A stretch of DNA of 64,000 nucleotides from Staphylococcus sp. CAG:324 (GCA_000433035.1 FR890815.1:124001-188000); one strand, 5' to 3'; positions 45,209-54,301 are shown, numbered from the stretch's first letter. Numbers and translations: made by a program. The notes: generated from the letters alone by a model not told the origin.

Positions 45209-47425
45209 ATGAAAAAGAAATTAACTTTATTTTTAGTTGTTTTTACATTATTATTTTCGCTTGCAGCATGTTCCGATAAAATCACAGTTCAATTTGATAC
45301 TGATGGTGGTAGTGTAGTAAGTGATATTGAGGTTAAAGTAGGAGAAAAATTAGTCCTACCTAAAGATCCTGTAAAAGAGGGGTATGTTTTTAAAGGATGG
45401 TTATTAGATGGAAAGCCTTTTGATGAAACTATGCAACTTGAAAAAAATATTACTTTAAAGGCTAATTGGGAAAAAGAAAATCCTGAAAAATATTATGTAA
45501 CTTTTATTGTTGATGATAGTGAATATAAAAAAGAGGAATATTTAGAAAATTCTCTTATCACTAAACCAACCAATCCTGTAAAGGAAAATTATGAATTTAA
45601 GGGATGGTTTTTAGGTGATACTTTATTTGATTTTGAAAATACAAAAATAACTTCTAATCTTACACTAGTTGCTAAATTCGAAGAAAAACAAAGTGAAGAA
45701 AGAATTATTGTATATGCAGTAAATCAGCCTGAGGATATTTTATTATTCAATACAAATCGAAAAGAAAAAGAAAATAAGAAAACTGAATTTTTTGATCTAA
45801 CGCAAAATTATGTTGTTGGTGATGACAATGGCTGGAGTATTAAACCGGCATGCACATTTTATAAAGTAAATACGATAACTGGCACTCAAGAAGAAGTTGT
45901 TGTTAGTGAATGGGAATATGATATAAAAGTATATCTGTTAAATGGCGATACTTATGAATTGCTTTTAGAAAATTCAGAATTGATTGATAGGATTGATATA
46001 AAAAATTGTATAATTGATTTTGCGACAAGTGCAGTTGGGAATGCTTTTAAAGTAGAAGTTGTTCCAACAGGTCTGACAAATAAGCAATTGGAAAATGTGG
46101 AAGACTATACGATTTCTTTTGAATTTGAAGTAGTTGAAGGTTATAATGTGTATAATGCGAAAGAACTTGGTTATATGGATAATAGAACAAATGGAGCAGA
46201 GGCTGATGCTTGGAATGCTTTTAAAGAGGCAAATAATTTAGCTAGTGATTATTTTCCAACGAGTTTAATTTTTCACAAAAATATTGATATAACAGTAAAT
46301 GATGTTCCAGGTTACTTCTTCTATACAGCTGAAGAATTAAACAAATCAGATTCAGATTACAATCGAGCACTTGGTTCAATGAAAGATTTTGTGAATATGT
46401 ATATGAGAAACCTTGGAGATGGTCAAACATTTAATATCTTAGGGAATTACTATAAATTATCAGCTGAAACTTTAAGAGAAGTAGTCAGAGATGAGGGACA
46501 AATTACTCCTGAGGGAGAAGCAATCAGTCATGCAAGTTTATTTAAAATTGAGGGTTCTGAAACAGGAAGTTCTTCAATTCAGAATTTAAATATGATTGGT
46601 AATGCACCAAGAGTTGAAAATAATATTAAAGCTGGAGGACAAATTCTTATTAAAGTAGAAGGGCCTGCTTTTACAGCATATAATAATCTTGCGGCATGTT
46701 TCTTTATCACATACTTTCCAAATTATACTTTTACTGAATTTGTAATGGATAAGTGTAAGGCCTATGATTCATTTAATAGTTTTGTTTATAACTGGGGTTC
46801 TGATAAAGTAACAATCAAGGATTGTGAGATGATTGGTGCAGGTGGTCCGGTTATTGTTCAAGATCATGTAAGACCTTTAGAAGCTGATGGTGGTAAAGTT
46901 GCACATACAAAAATTATTAATTCTAAACTTGAATCATATGTTGTTGGTACAGAAGGTTGGTTTACAATAGTAAAAGCCAGTGCAATTGTACCTCAAATTA
47001 AAGCTTTAGATGCTTTGTTTACACCATTTAATAAATCTTTCTTAAAAGCAAATTCTGATAATACTTTAACTTATATGAATTTAATTTGTATAAATAAATC
47101 AGGAAGTGCTGAAGGAATTACAGCAGAAAAGATCAAAGGAAGTTTAAAAATTGATGATGTTGCAAATTTCGATTTTGGTGCTAGTGATCCTTATCTTGCG
47201 GCTCTTCTTGATCAAACATTTAAAAATGGTGCACCCGCTTTTCAATCAAGTGCAGGTGGTTATGGATATACAAATGGTCAAGGTTTATTTGATTTGACTA
47301 ATACACAAATTGTAGATCCAAGTCATACAATTTATCAAGGTGATTATTTATGCTTATATTATAATGGTATGGCTATCACTCTTGGTTATAATGATGCAGG
47401 TGAAATTTATAATTTAGAGGCATAA
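45209..47425 (+). CDS. Surface lipoprotein with two InlB B-repeats
   Basis: A 738-residue lipoprotein. The lipobox is SLAAC (Cys at about residue 21). Two InlB B-repeat / Flg_new domains follow (FDTDGGSVV ... GYVFKGWLLDG; then VKENYEFKGWFLGD). The remaining ~550 residues include an isolated right-handed-helix-like stretch around 440-560 (short repeated N/D-rich turns), with no recognised enzyme motif. AAAGGAAAG is the ribosome-binding site. Last gene of the ABC operon, so it may be exported or matured with the transporter's help. Its N-terminus is closely like the lipoprotein at 10.9 kb, indicating a lineage-specific family. Confidence 0.82.
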   Translation: MKKKLTLFLVVFTLLFSLAACSDKITVQFDTDGGSVVSDIEVKVGEKLVLPKDPVKEGYVFKGWLLDGKPFDETMQLEKNITLKANWEKENPEKYYVTFIVDDSEYKKEEYLENSLITKPTNPVKENYEFKGWFLGDTLFDFENTKITSNLTLVAKFEEKQSEERIIVYAVNQPEDILLFNTNRKEKENKKTEFFDLTQNYVVGDDNGWSIKPACTFYKVNTITGTQEEVVVSEWEYDIKVYLLNGDTYELLLENSELIDRIDIKNCIIDFATSAVGNAFKVEVVPTGLTNKQLENVEDYTISFEFEVVEGYNVYNAKELGYMDNRTNGAEADAWNAFKEANNLASDYFPTSLIFHKNIDITVNDVPGYFFYTAEELNKSDSDYNRALGSMKDFVNMYMRNLGDGQTFNILGNYYKLSAETLREVVRDEGQITPEGEAISHASLFKIEGSETGSSSIQNLNMIGNAPRVENNIKAGGQILIKVEGPAFTAYNNLAACFFITYFPNYTFTEFVMDKCKAYDSFNSFVYNWGSDKVTIKDCEMIGAGGPVIVQDHVRPLEADGGKVAHTKIINSKLESYVVGTEGWFTIVKASAIVPQIKALDALFTPFNKSFLKANSDNTLTYMNLICINKSGSAEGITAEKIKGSLKIDDVANFDFGASDPYLAALLDQTFKNGAPAFQSSAGGYGYTNGQGLFDLTNTQIVDPSHTIYQGDYLCLYYNGMAITLGYNDAGEIYNLEA

Positions 47426-47431
47426 TTAAAA

Positions 47432-47498
47432 TAAAAGGTTCTTCAAATGAACTTGTCTAGTTGAATCAAACTAGTTCATTTAGAAGAACTTTTTTATT
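47432..47498 (+). terminator. Long terminator closing the conserved part of the window
   Basis: AAAAGGTTCTTC and AAATGAACT pair with AGTTCATTT and GAAGAACTTTT through small internal mismatches, ending in a T run. It marks the left border of the accessory region. Confidence 0.85.
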
Positions 47499-47558
47499 TG
47501 ATAAAATAAATAATGTGTACTAAAATTTAGTAGATTAATATAAATTTATACTAAAATG

Positions 47559-47736
47559 TGCTATAATAATAGTATAAAGATAAATAGGCTTTGGTATAAT
47601 TCCTATAGGATTGCATATATCAATAGGTATTGAATATGAGAAAAGTCTAAACAAGATAGAGAGATTACAATTCATCAGCTTAAAGTAATAGATGATTAAT
47701 ATGAGTCATAGAAGTTATCTTAGGGCTCTATCTGTC
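47559..47736 (+). promoter_or_regulatory. Promoter and structured leader (copy 1) before the first HTH gene
   Basis: TGC-TATAAT (47559-47567) is an extended -10 without a good -35. The transcript would have a leader of about 380 bases. AGGCTTT (47586-47592) pairs with AAAGTCT (47642-47648), enclosing ATAGG, an ATTG...CAAT hairpin and AGGTATT, the same order of motifs as in two other leaders (55.2 and 59.0 kb). AGATAGAG (47654-47661) pairs with CTCTATCT (47726-47733) further on. No gene is seen in 47499-47954. Confidence 0.5.
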
Positions 47737-47954
47737 TATGCAACTTTTAGAATTGAAACTATTAAATATAAAATATTACGCAACATACATATATAAAATT
47801 TTATTTGATAAACTAATTTTATAGTCAAATATTGGTTGATATTATCAATTTTACCTCCATTGTTTTAAAAAAATATTTGAATTATAATGTTTATGTAAAT
47901 TAATTTACATAGTGAATGGCCAATCACATAAGATTATAAAGGAGATTAAATATT

Positions 47955-48788
47955 ATGAATATAGGAACTAAAATAAAAGAGTTAAGAAATCATAATAAAA
48001 TAACACAAGAAGACTTAGCTAAAACATTATGCATTTCTACACAAGCCGTGAGTAAGTGGGAAAATGGAGGATCACCAGATTTAGAATTAATACCTGCTAT
48101 TGCAAAATATTTCAAAGTTTCAACTGATTATTTATTTGATATTGAAGATTATGAACTAACTAATATTGAAAATAAATTATTTAAATATATAACAAGTTTT
48201 AACTTAAATGAAAGAATACAACAAGTTTATAGATTAGGTTTTATTATGTCTATTGCAACTCGTGGGGAAGAAATAATAGATTTAGATAAATTTAAAGAAG
48301 AAATTACAAATGATGATCTATTTTCTACTGTAGTAAGTGAAGATGGAATCATTATTACTTCTTTAGCACAAAACAATAAAGTATTTACTGTCATTCCAAA
48401 AGATAATAAATCAAATTATTTAAAAATGTTAGAAAGCAAAGAAAAACAAATGTTATTTTGTAAATATTTAAGTGATAATATATTTTATGATTCATTAGTT
48501 TTCTTGTATAGTAGAAGCAGAACTAGTGGTAGTTTTACTGAAAAATTATTGTGTGATAATTTAAATGTTACATTAGAAGAAGCAAAAGATATTCTAGAGA
48601 AGATGAAAGAATTTAAGATTGTAAGTTGTACAATGACGCCAATTGATGATACAGAGGTGAAATTATATTCAGTATTACAAAATCCTCATATTGTAAGCTT
48701 GATTCAATTACTAGATATGGTTTCAAATAGACCTAATAATTATTGTCATTATTATGGAGGTCCAACTAATTATTTTGAAAAGAAATAA
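47955..48788 (+). CDS. XRE-family transcriptional regulator with C-terminal sensor-like domain
   Basis: A 277-residue protein. The first ~65 residues form a Cro/CI helix-turn-helix (IGTKIKELRNHNKITQEDLAKTLCISTQAVSKWENGGSPD...LIPAIAKYFKVSTDYL). The remainder is helical and includes what may be a second winged-helix-like unit (SFTEKLLCDNLNVTLEEAKDILEKMKEFKIV). AAAGGAG precedes the ATG. It stands alone with a long structured leader and its own terminator. Targets unknown; first gene of the accessory region. Confidence 0.85.
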   Translation: MNIGTKIKELRNHNKITQEDLAKTLCISTQAVSKWENGGSPDLELIPAIAKYFKVSTDYLFDIEDYELTNIENKLFKYITSFNLNERIQQVYRLGFIMSIATRGEEIIDLDKFKEEITNDDLFSTVVSEDGIIITSLAQNNKVFTVIPKDNKSNYLKMLESKEKQMLFCKYLSDNIFYDSLVFLYSRSRTSGSFTEKLLCDNLNVTLEEAKDILEKMKEFKIVSCTMTPIDDTEVKLYSVLQNPHIVSLIQLLDMVSNRPNNYCHYYGGPTNYFEKK

Positions 48789-48804
48789 ATATATTATAAA
48801 CATT

Positions 48805-48830
48805 TTGGTGCTAGAAAACGGCACCTTTTT
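48805..48830 (+). terminator. Terminator after the first HTH gene
   Basis: GGTGC and GCACC arms around TAGAAAACG, then five T. Confidence 0.8.
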
Positions 48831-48862
48831 CAATTTGTGGACCGATTGTAGAGCCAGTAGCA

Positions 48863-48934
48863 GTTCTTTAAATACAAAACGAACACAAACTAGAGTTTCA
48901 ACCTTTTTGATGCTGTTGGCGATTTTTAAAGAAC
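48863..48934 (+). repeat. 72-bp imperfect inverted repeat, possibly a degenerate cassette-border element
   Basis: GTTCTTTAAA (48863-48872) pairs with TTTAAAGAAC (48925-48934). Inside are GTTTCAAC and CTGTTGGC, reminiscent of the inner parts of the border repeats at 48947 and 52618. Confidence 0.4.
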
Positions 48935-48946
48935 ATGATAAAAATT

Positions 48947-49033
48947 AAGACATATTAAAGTTTCAACTTATAAAAAATACTATTAAATATACCTTTGTGA
49001 CACGCAACCAACATTGAATGTCACTTTTATCTC
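48947..49033 (+). repeat. Border repeat copy 1 (cassette-array element)
   Basis: An 87-bp element: AAGACATATT left end, AAAGTTTCAAC, then CTATTAAATATACCTTTG, GACACGCAACCAAC, ATTGAATGTCAC and a right end TTTTATCTC. Its first ~65 bases are almost identical to the copy at 52618. An inner hairpin GTGACA / TGTCAC is possible. Confidence 0.75.
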
Positions 49034-49118
49034 AAAGAATTTAGACCAAAATTATAGAAAATAACCAAAAAATATAGCCTTTTTAATTGATTTAATAGGA
49101 TTTTAAAGCAAAAAGGGG

Positions 49119-49250
49119 TATAATATATTTGTCTATAAAAGATGACTTTTATATTGTTTAAAGGGGCTTACGGGTACCACTTTCTGATGAATGAACAAAA
49201 AAGTTAGTTAGACATATCAAAATTAAACGGACAAATAGATAAATAGGAAA
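49119..49250 (+). promoter_or_regulatory. Promoter and structured leader of the 49.3-kb gene
   Basis: TATAAT (49119-49124), then a transcript starting with a stem TGTCTA (49130-49135) / TAGACA (49209-49214) that encloses ACTTTT / AAAAGT and a G-rich core with AAAGGGGCTTACGGGTACC. It differs in detail from the ATAGGGG leaders but has a similar outline. No credible ORF within it. Confidence 0.45.
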
Positions 49251-49264
49251 GGCGTGATAATATT

Positions 49265-49896
49265 ATGAATAAAAGAAAAATTATTGCCGTACTTGGAATT
49301 ATAAGTATATTAATTGGCTTTTTTCTTGCTGCATATTACAATTTGATTTTAATAAACCATGAAGGTCCAATGGATTTATGGGCTATACTATTATTATGCA
49401 TTCCAGTGGGTGTACTTATTTTATTTATTATTTTAGAGTTATTATTTCCAACAGATTCTTTTATTAGAGATAATAAAAGAATAGATGTAATATCATTCGT
49501 CTTTATAATACTGTTTTTCCAATTATTCTTGTTTTAGCTCTATTTTCTGCTCAAAGATATAATGTTAAAAAGAGACTAAAATTTCTAAAACAATATGGGT
49601 TTAAAGTTGAAGTAAATAAAAATTTATACACTTATAAATTAGATAATATTTATATTTTTATTAATCAAGATGATAATTATAAAATTAGTAATGATAATGG
49701 TAAAACATATATTAATATTCATGAATGCAAAATAGGCGAAGAATTTGATAAATATAGAATAAAAGATGCATTAATTAGGTATCAATGCGCTCATTTTGTA
49801 GATAAACAAAGAGGAGATGCACCTGATACTTTAGAATTTGTGATAATCTTTTTAAAAAAGAATATTGACGAAATAATAAAATATAAAAATAAATAG
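49265..49896 (+). pseudogene. Frameshifted gene for a small two-helix membrane protein
   Basis: The ATG at 49265 (AGGAAAGGCG upstream) opens 90 codons with two or three hydrophobic segments and stops at 49537. The open frame continues in another phase, through ...NTVFPIILVLALFSAQRYN..., to TAG at 49894-49896, adding about 120 residues of well-formed soluble sequence. The shift lies about 49485-49515 near ATAATACTGTTTTTCC. An intact gene would encode about 210 residues. No family recognised. Could be a true mutation, phase variation at the T run, or a sequencing error. Confidence 0.7.
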
Positions 49897-49975
49897 TAAT
49901 GTTAGTCCAGAATATAATACTAATCCTTTCATCAATTTAGGGAGAATTATTACATTTTATCGGAATAAATGGCAA

Positions 49976-50045
49976 ATATCGGCAATTTAAATAACAAAAT
50001 TTAATAACAATATTGCTTGTTTATTTTGCCGATATATGATATAAT
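49976..50045 (+). promoter_or_regulatory. Promoter and inverted-repeat operator of the Fic gene
   Basis: TTGTTT (50017-50022), 17 bases, TATAAT (50040-50045) preceded by TGA. TTGCCGATAT (50026-50035) lies in the spacer and is the exact reverse complement of ATATCGGCAA (49976-49985), 40 bases upstream. A third partial site TATCGG is at 49958-49963. Sites placed like this usually serve a repressor; the Fic protein itself carries an N-terminal DNA-binding domain, so autoregulation is likely. Confidence 0.7.
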
Positions 50046-50062
50046 ATTACAAGGTGATAAAA

Positions 50063-50956
50063 ATGAAATACTTATCTACAACTGAAATAGCAACTTTATG
50101 GGGAATTTCTGAAAGAAGTGTAAGGGATTATTGTAATAAAGGAAGAGTTATTGGTGCAATCTTAGAAGGCAAAACTTGGAGAATACCAAAAGATGCAACA
50201 ATGCCAAAAAGACAAAAAAGAACATCTAATAAATCAAGAACTTTATTAGATATGTTAAAAGAAGAGAAAGATAGTAAATTAAAAGGTGGAATATATCATA
50301 AACTTCAAATTGAAATGACATATAATTCAAATCATATTGAAGGAAGTAAACTTACTCACGATCAAACAAGATTGATTTTTGAAACCAAAACAATCGGCAT
50401 TCATGATGAAGCTATTAAAGTAGATGATATTATTGAAACAACTAATCATTTTAGATGTATTGATTTAGCTATTACATCAGCTAAAACGAAATTAACAGAA
50501 TCATTAATTAAACAGTTTCATTACACTTTAAAAAATAATACAAGTGATCAAGAAAAAACTTGGTTTAGAGTTGGTGATTATAAACTACTTGTTAATGAAG
50601 TTGGAGGACTTGATACATGTCCACCTGAAAAGGTAAAAGAAAGATTAGTTACACTTTTAAATGATTACAATTCAAAGAATAATATTACTATTTATGATAT
50701 TATAGAATTTCATTATGAGTTTGAAAGAATCCACCCTTTTCAAGATGGTAATGGTAGAGTTGGTAGACTAATTATTTTAAAAGAATGCTTAAAACATAAT
50801 ATAGTTCCATTTATTATTACAGAACAAATTAAAGATTTCTATTATCGTGGTTTAAAAAATTATAAATATGAAAAAGGCTATTTAAATGATACTTGTTTGT
50901 CAGGGCAGGATATTGTTAAGTCATATTTAGATTATTTTAAAATAGAATATAAATAA
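50063..50956 (+). CDS. Fic-domain protein with N-terminal helix-turn-helix
   Basis: A 297-residue protein. Residues ~1-45 are a MerR/excisionase-type DNA-binding domain (YLSTTEIATLWGISERSVRDYCNKGR). Residues 89-94, SNHIEG, fit the inhibitory [S/T]xxxE[G/N] helix placed N-terminal to the Fic core (class II). The Fic motif is HPFQDGNGRVGR from His224, complete. Fic enzymes usually transfer AMP to target proteins; here the inhibitory Glu93 should keep it off. AAGGTGAT supports the ATG at 50063 over a GTG at 50054. Alone in its unit with an operator-bearing promoter and terminator. Confidence 0.92.
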   Translation: MKYLSTTEIATLWGISERSVRDYCNKGRVIGAILEGKTWRIPKDATMPKRQKRTSNKSRTLLDMLKEEKDSKLKGGIYHKLQIEMTYNSNHIEGSKLTHDQTRLIFETKTIGIHDEAIKVDDIIETTNHFRCIDLAITSAKTKLTESLIKQFHYTLKNNTSDQEKTWFRVGDYKLLVNEVGGLDTCPPEKVKERLVTLLNDYNSKNNITIYDIIEFHYEFERIHPFQDGNGRVGRLIILKECLKHNIVPFIITEQIKDFYYRGLKNYKYEKGYLNDTCLSGQDIVKSYLDYFKIEYK

Positions 50957-50960
50957 TACT

Positions 50961-50986
50961 AAGGCGAGTGATTGACTCGCTTTTTA
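50961..50986 (+). terminator. Terminator after the Fic gene
   Basis: GCGAGT (50964-50969), loop GATTG, ACTCGC (50975-50980), then TTTTT. Confidence 0.88.
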
Positions 50987-51002
50987 TATGAAAAAGGGCA
51001 AA

Positions 51003-51080
51003 TGCGATTTACAACTTCCGAAAAAAGGATGAAAAGGACGTTTGGTCCACGCAACCAACGTTGAAACTGTTGTTTGTCTC
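51003..51080 (+). repeat. Border repeat copy 2 (divergent)
   Basis: About 78 bp ending CACGCAACCAACGTTG, AAACTGTTGTTTGTCTC. It shares CACGCAACCAACGTTG exactly with the copy at 52618. ACAAC on the left pairs with GTTGT on the right; GGAC and GTCC form an inner hairpin. Confidence 0.65.
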
Positions 51081-51098
51081 GAACGTAGATAATTAAAT

Positions 51099-51142
51099 AA
51101 AGCCAATATTTAGGTATTATACCCTATTTATTGGCTTTTTTG
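51099..51142 (+). terminator. Second terminator-like hairpin downstream of border repeat 2
   Basis: AAAGCCAATA with TATTGGCTTT and an inner TAGGTA / TACCCTA, followed by a T run. It lies beyond the border repeat and has no gene of its own to terminate, so it either belonged to a lost gene or ends a transcript that covers the repeat. Confidence 0.75.
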
Positions 51143-51171
51143 TTATATTACTTTTAAATACTTAAACAAAA

Positions 51172-51270
51172 TGGTATAATTATATAAAGAACTTTTCTCT
51201 TGCACGATGTAGGTTGAATGTACATAAAGAGTGTGTAATAGTAAACACATGAGGTTAGAATTAAATATCA
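51172..51270 (+). promoter_or_regulatory. Promoter and short structured leader of the 51.3-kb gene
   Basis: TGG-TATAAT (51172-51180) is an extended -10. The transcript begins with CTCTT (51197-51201) / AAGAG (51237-51241) enclosing ATGTA (51207-51211) / TACAT (51231-51235) and a GGTTGAATG core like that of the leaders at 55.2 and 59.0 kb. Confidence 0.5.
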
Positions 51271-51345
51271 AAAATAATGGGGATTAACTTTTTACAGATA
51301 TAAATAATTGTATTTTGTGTGTGATTTTTTGTTAAGGAGGTAATT

Positions 51346-52569
51346 ATGAAAAAAATAGTTAAACATGTAAAAAGGCTGCCATTAACTATACATGTTTGTT
51401 TCGCAATATATGGAATAATATTTTTTCTTTTCTCGTCTATGGTTTTACTTACTGGTATTAAATATAAGAATAGTGAAAATTTAGTTTTTACAAATATTGT
51501 TACAAATATTTATACTCTTTCTGATTATGATAAAAAGACATTTATAGAATTAAAGGATACAGAATATAGATTTAAAATTAATGATAGTGATTATCAACAT
51601 GTTTCTAATTTGATTGAAATTGGAGATGAAATTACAATTGTTACTTATGAAAAAACATTTAGAAATAAACACCTTGTAGTTTTTCAAATTATAAAAGATG
51701 AAAATATTTTATTAGATGTTCAAGAAAAACATTTTACTACTGACTTTAAAGTCTTTAACTGGCTATTTATTGTTACAGTTATTTTATTTATTGTTTCTTT
51801 GATCTTTTTAAGGTTGTATAAAAAACCCAAAATAGTAAATTATGATTATATTGATTATACAATTAGAAATATTAATTACCAATCCTTTAAACCAAATTAC
51901 AAAATAACACAGCAAATAAAAGGACTTATTGCTATTGGAATATACATAATCACTCTTATACCATTACTTATTGTACTTGGGATAGCTTCAGAAAAATATG
52001 AAGATATTGGATATATTTATAAATATGTTGGAATATCAATTTTTGTACTTTCAACAATTATTATGTTTTTGTATGCTATGCCAATACCATATAAAAAGCG
52101 TGTCAAAATTTATTTAAATGATTATTTGAATTATTTAAATGGAATAGGTAGTACAGTATTTAATTCATATATTCAAATATCAAAAGTTGGAATAAAATAT
52201 TTATCCTATGATGATTTTGAATGTGAAGATAATTATGACTATGATGACTTTGGTGAAGAAAGTTTAGAAGGCTTATTTCCCAAAAAAGATCTAAACTTAT
52301 ATACAGTTGTTAAAATTTCTAATAATTATAATTATGTAAATATATTTATTTGTTCTAATTTACCAGAACAATATAATAATGAATATACGTGCGATTTTGT
52401 TATTCCGTTAACATTTGAAGTTTTAAAAGAACTAAAAGAAAATGAATATGATGTTAAAAATTTAGAATATGTTTTAGATAATCTACAAAATATTGTCGAA
52501 AAGAATACAAGATTATTTAAGACAGTTATAATTAGCAACTTTAACAATAATGATTACTCTATTAATTAA
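51346..52569 (+). CDS. Four-helix membrane protein, function unknown
   Basis: A 407-residue protein with a basic start and a first membrane helix (about 18-37), an outside domain of ~90 residues, a second helix (about 141-160), two more helices (about 200-245) and a C-terminal acidic domain rich in Asp, Tyr and Asn. AAGGAGG lies six bases before the ATG. No family recognised. It forms its own unit between two border repeats and ends at a clean terminator. Confidence 0.7.
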   Translation: MKKIVKHVKRLPLTIHVCFAIYGIIFFLFSSMVLLTGIKYKNSENLVFTNIVTNIYTLSDYDKKTFIELKDTEYRFKINDSDYQHVSNLIEIGDEITIVTYEKTFRNKHLVVFQIIKDENILLDVQEKHFTTDFKVFNWLFIVTVILFIVSLIFLRLYKKPKIVNYDYIDYTIRNINYQSFKPNYKITQQIKGLIAIGIYIITLIPLLIVLGIASEKYEDIGYIYKYVGISIFVLSTIIMFLYAMPIPYKKRVKIYLNDYLNYLNGIGSTVFNSYIQISKVGIKYLSYDDFECEDNYDYDDFGEESLEGLFPKKDLNLYTVVKISNNYNYVNIFICSNLPEQYNNEYTCDFVIPLTFEVLKELKENEYDVKNLEYVLDNLQNIVEKNTRLFKTVIISNFNNNDYSIN

Positions 52570-52578
52570 CAGAATATA

Positions 52579-52614
52579 ATTGCTTTAGTTTGTGAATTCT
52601 AAAGCGATTTTTTA
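52579..52614 (+). terminator. Terminator after the 51.3-kb gene
   Basis: ATTGCTTTAG (52579-52588) pairs with CTAAAGCGAT (52599-52608; one G-T pair), then TTTTTT. Confidence 0.88.
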
Positions 52615-52617
52615 TTG

Positions 52618-52704
52618 TAGACAAATTAAAGTTTCAACCTATCAAAAATACTATTAAATATACCTTTGTGACACGCAACCAACGTTGTATGTTGAATTTG
52701 TCTA
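52618..52704 (+). repeat. Border repeat copy 3 (best preserved)
   Basis: An 87-bp element with perfect 10-bp ends: TAGACAAATT (52618-52627) and AATTTGTCTA (52695-52704). Internal motifs: TTTCAAC on the left pairs with GTTGAA on the right; ACGCAACCAACGTTG sits near the right end. It lies four bases after the terminator. Confidence 0.8.
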
Positions 52705-52899
52705 TAATGATACAATCTAATAAAAACATTTATAAAACAAATCGCTTGCTGAATAATATTTAATAATATTTATAATTGTTTATAAATTAATTTAAAGTGG
52801 TATCATTTTTAATAATAGTTATATAATATTATAAATTAGTCTAATGTGAATAATCTTATGCAAATTTGAATTATAAAATGTTTACTTAAAATTAAAAAT

Positions 52900-52988
52900 A
52901 TTGCTCACTTAAATAATAAAATATTGCTCAGTTAAATCTGTAAATATTGCTCACTTAGCTTGACTGAATTATAAGATTATGATATACT
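52900..52988 (+). promoter_or_regulatory. Triple 23-bp-period operator plus promoter of an ATPase gene
   Basis: ATTGCTCACTTA, ATTGCTCAGTTA and ATTGCTCACTTA begin at 52900, 52923 and 52946, exactly 23 bases apart. The last abuts TTGACT (52960-52965), followed by 17 bases and TATACT (52983-52988) with TGA before it. Tandem direct repeats just upstream of -35 suggest activator binding on one DNA face. Elsewhere 52705-52899 holds no gene. Confidence 0.8.
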
Positions 52989-53011
52989 ATAGAAAAGTAA
53001 AGGAGTTAATT

Positions 53012-54301
53012 ATGAGTATATTAACTGATAAATCCAAATACAAAAAAAGAATAATTGATAAAACAATTGAAGATTATTTAAAAGTAAGTGGAGCTATTTG
53101 TGTCGAAGGCCCGAAATGGTGTGGTAAGACATGGGCATCTGCGTTTCATTCAAATAGTGAGTTTCTAGTCGGAGATCCAGCTAATAATTTTAATAATAGA
53201 AAAATTGCTGAATTAAATCCAGCCTTAATCTTACAAGGTGGTGCTCCTAGATTAATTGATGAATGGCAAGAAGTACCATCTATTTGGGATGCAACAAGAG
53301 CAGAAGTTGATAAGCGTCACGAAAAAGGGCAATTAATATTAACAGGTTCATCTACGCCAAAGAAAAAAGGTATCATGCATAGTGGAAGTGGAAGAATTAT
53401 TAAAATTAGAATGAATACAATGTCATTATATGAGTCAGATGATTCAACAGGAAATATTAGTTTATTTGACTTATGCAATGGTGTTTTTGAAGATCAGCTA
53501 TTAGAAGAAGTTTCATTAGAAAAACTTGCTAATTTAATTGTTCGCGGTGGATGGCCTGAAAATATAAGTGCACCAGATAATCTTCTTCATTTAATGCCAA
53601 GAGCATATATGGATAATATAATAGAAGAAGATTTACAAAAAGTTGATGATGAAATAGAGTATGATGCTCATAAAGTGAAATTATTATTAAAATCTCTAGC
53701 GAGAAATGAATCTACGACAGTTTCAGCATCAGCATTATTAAAGGATATTATAGAACAAGATCATGAATCGATGAGTAGAAATACTATTGCTAAGTATTTA
53801 GAAGTGCTTGGTCGCATGTTTTTATTCAACAATCAACTACCATTCTCACCTAATATTCGTTCATCGTTAAGAGTAAAACAATCTGAAAAAAGACATTTTG
53901 CAGATCCTGCAATGGCTTGTGCATTATTAAATCTAACAAAAGATAAACTAATAGGTGATTTAAATACATTTGGTTTTCTATTTGAGGCTTTAGTCGAAAG
54001 AGACTTGTCTATTTATGCTCAGTCTTTTGGTGGTAAACTATTCCATTATCAAGACTACAAAAATAATGAAATTGATGCAGTAATAGAATTAGAAACTGGT
54101 GATTGGTGTGCTTTTGAAATTAAAATGGGTGCTAAAAAAATAGATGAAGGTGCAGACAATTTAATTAAAGTTTGTAATGATATAGTATCTAACGGTGGGA
54201 AAGCTCCTAAAGTTATGTGTGTAATATGTGGATTATCTAATGCTGCATATAAAAGAAATGACGGAGTTTATGTTGTTCCAATAACTGCACTTAAAAATTA
54301 A
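53012..54301 (+). CDS. AAA-type ATPase with DUF4143 domain (copy A)
   Basis: A 429-residue ATPase: Walker A GPKWCGKTW near residue 40, Walker B-like RLIDEWQEV, sensor TGSSTP, and a C-terminal DUF4143 part with a PD-(D/E)XK-like run (FEALVERDLS ... EIDAVIELETGDWCAFEIKMG). Such proteins are common in gut bacteria accessory regions; their function is unproven. AAAGGAG fits the ATG at 53012; an ATG at 52979 lies in the promoter. Unlike the other two copies here, it is preceded by a triple operator. The GNAT gene follows after 13 bases. Confidence 0.87.
   Translation: MSILTDKSKYKKRIIDKTIEDYLKVSGAICVEGPKWCGKTWASAFHSNSEFLVGDPANNFNNRKIAELNPALILQGGAPRLIDEWQEVPSIWDATRAEVDKRHEKGQLILTGSSTPKKKGIMHSGSGRIIKIRMNTMSLYESDDSTGNISLFDLCNGVFEDQLLEEVSLEKLANLIVRGGWPENISAPDNLLHLMPRAYMDNIIEEDLQKVDDEIEYDAHKVKLLLKSLARNESTTVSASALLKDIIEQDHESMSRNTIAKYLEVLGRMFLFNNQLPFSPNIRSSLRVKQSEKRHFADPAMACALLNLTKDKLIGDLNTFGFLFEALVERDLSIYAQSFGGKLFHYQDYKNNEIDAVIELETGDWCAFEIKMGAKKIDEGADNLIKVCNDIVSNGGKAPKVMCVICGLSNAAYKRNDGVYVVPITALKN

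Noticed and set aside
48754..48948. A 64-codon frame after the first HTH gene (ending KEHDKN)
   Set aside because: It starts inside the HTH gene, runs through that gene's terminator and an inverted repeat, and has no ribosome-binding site.
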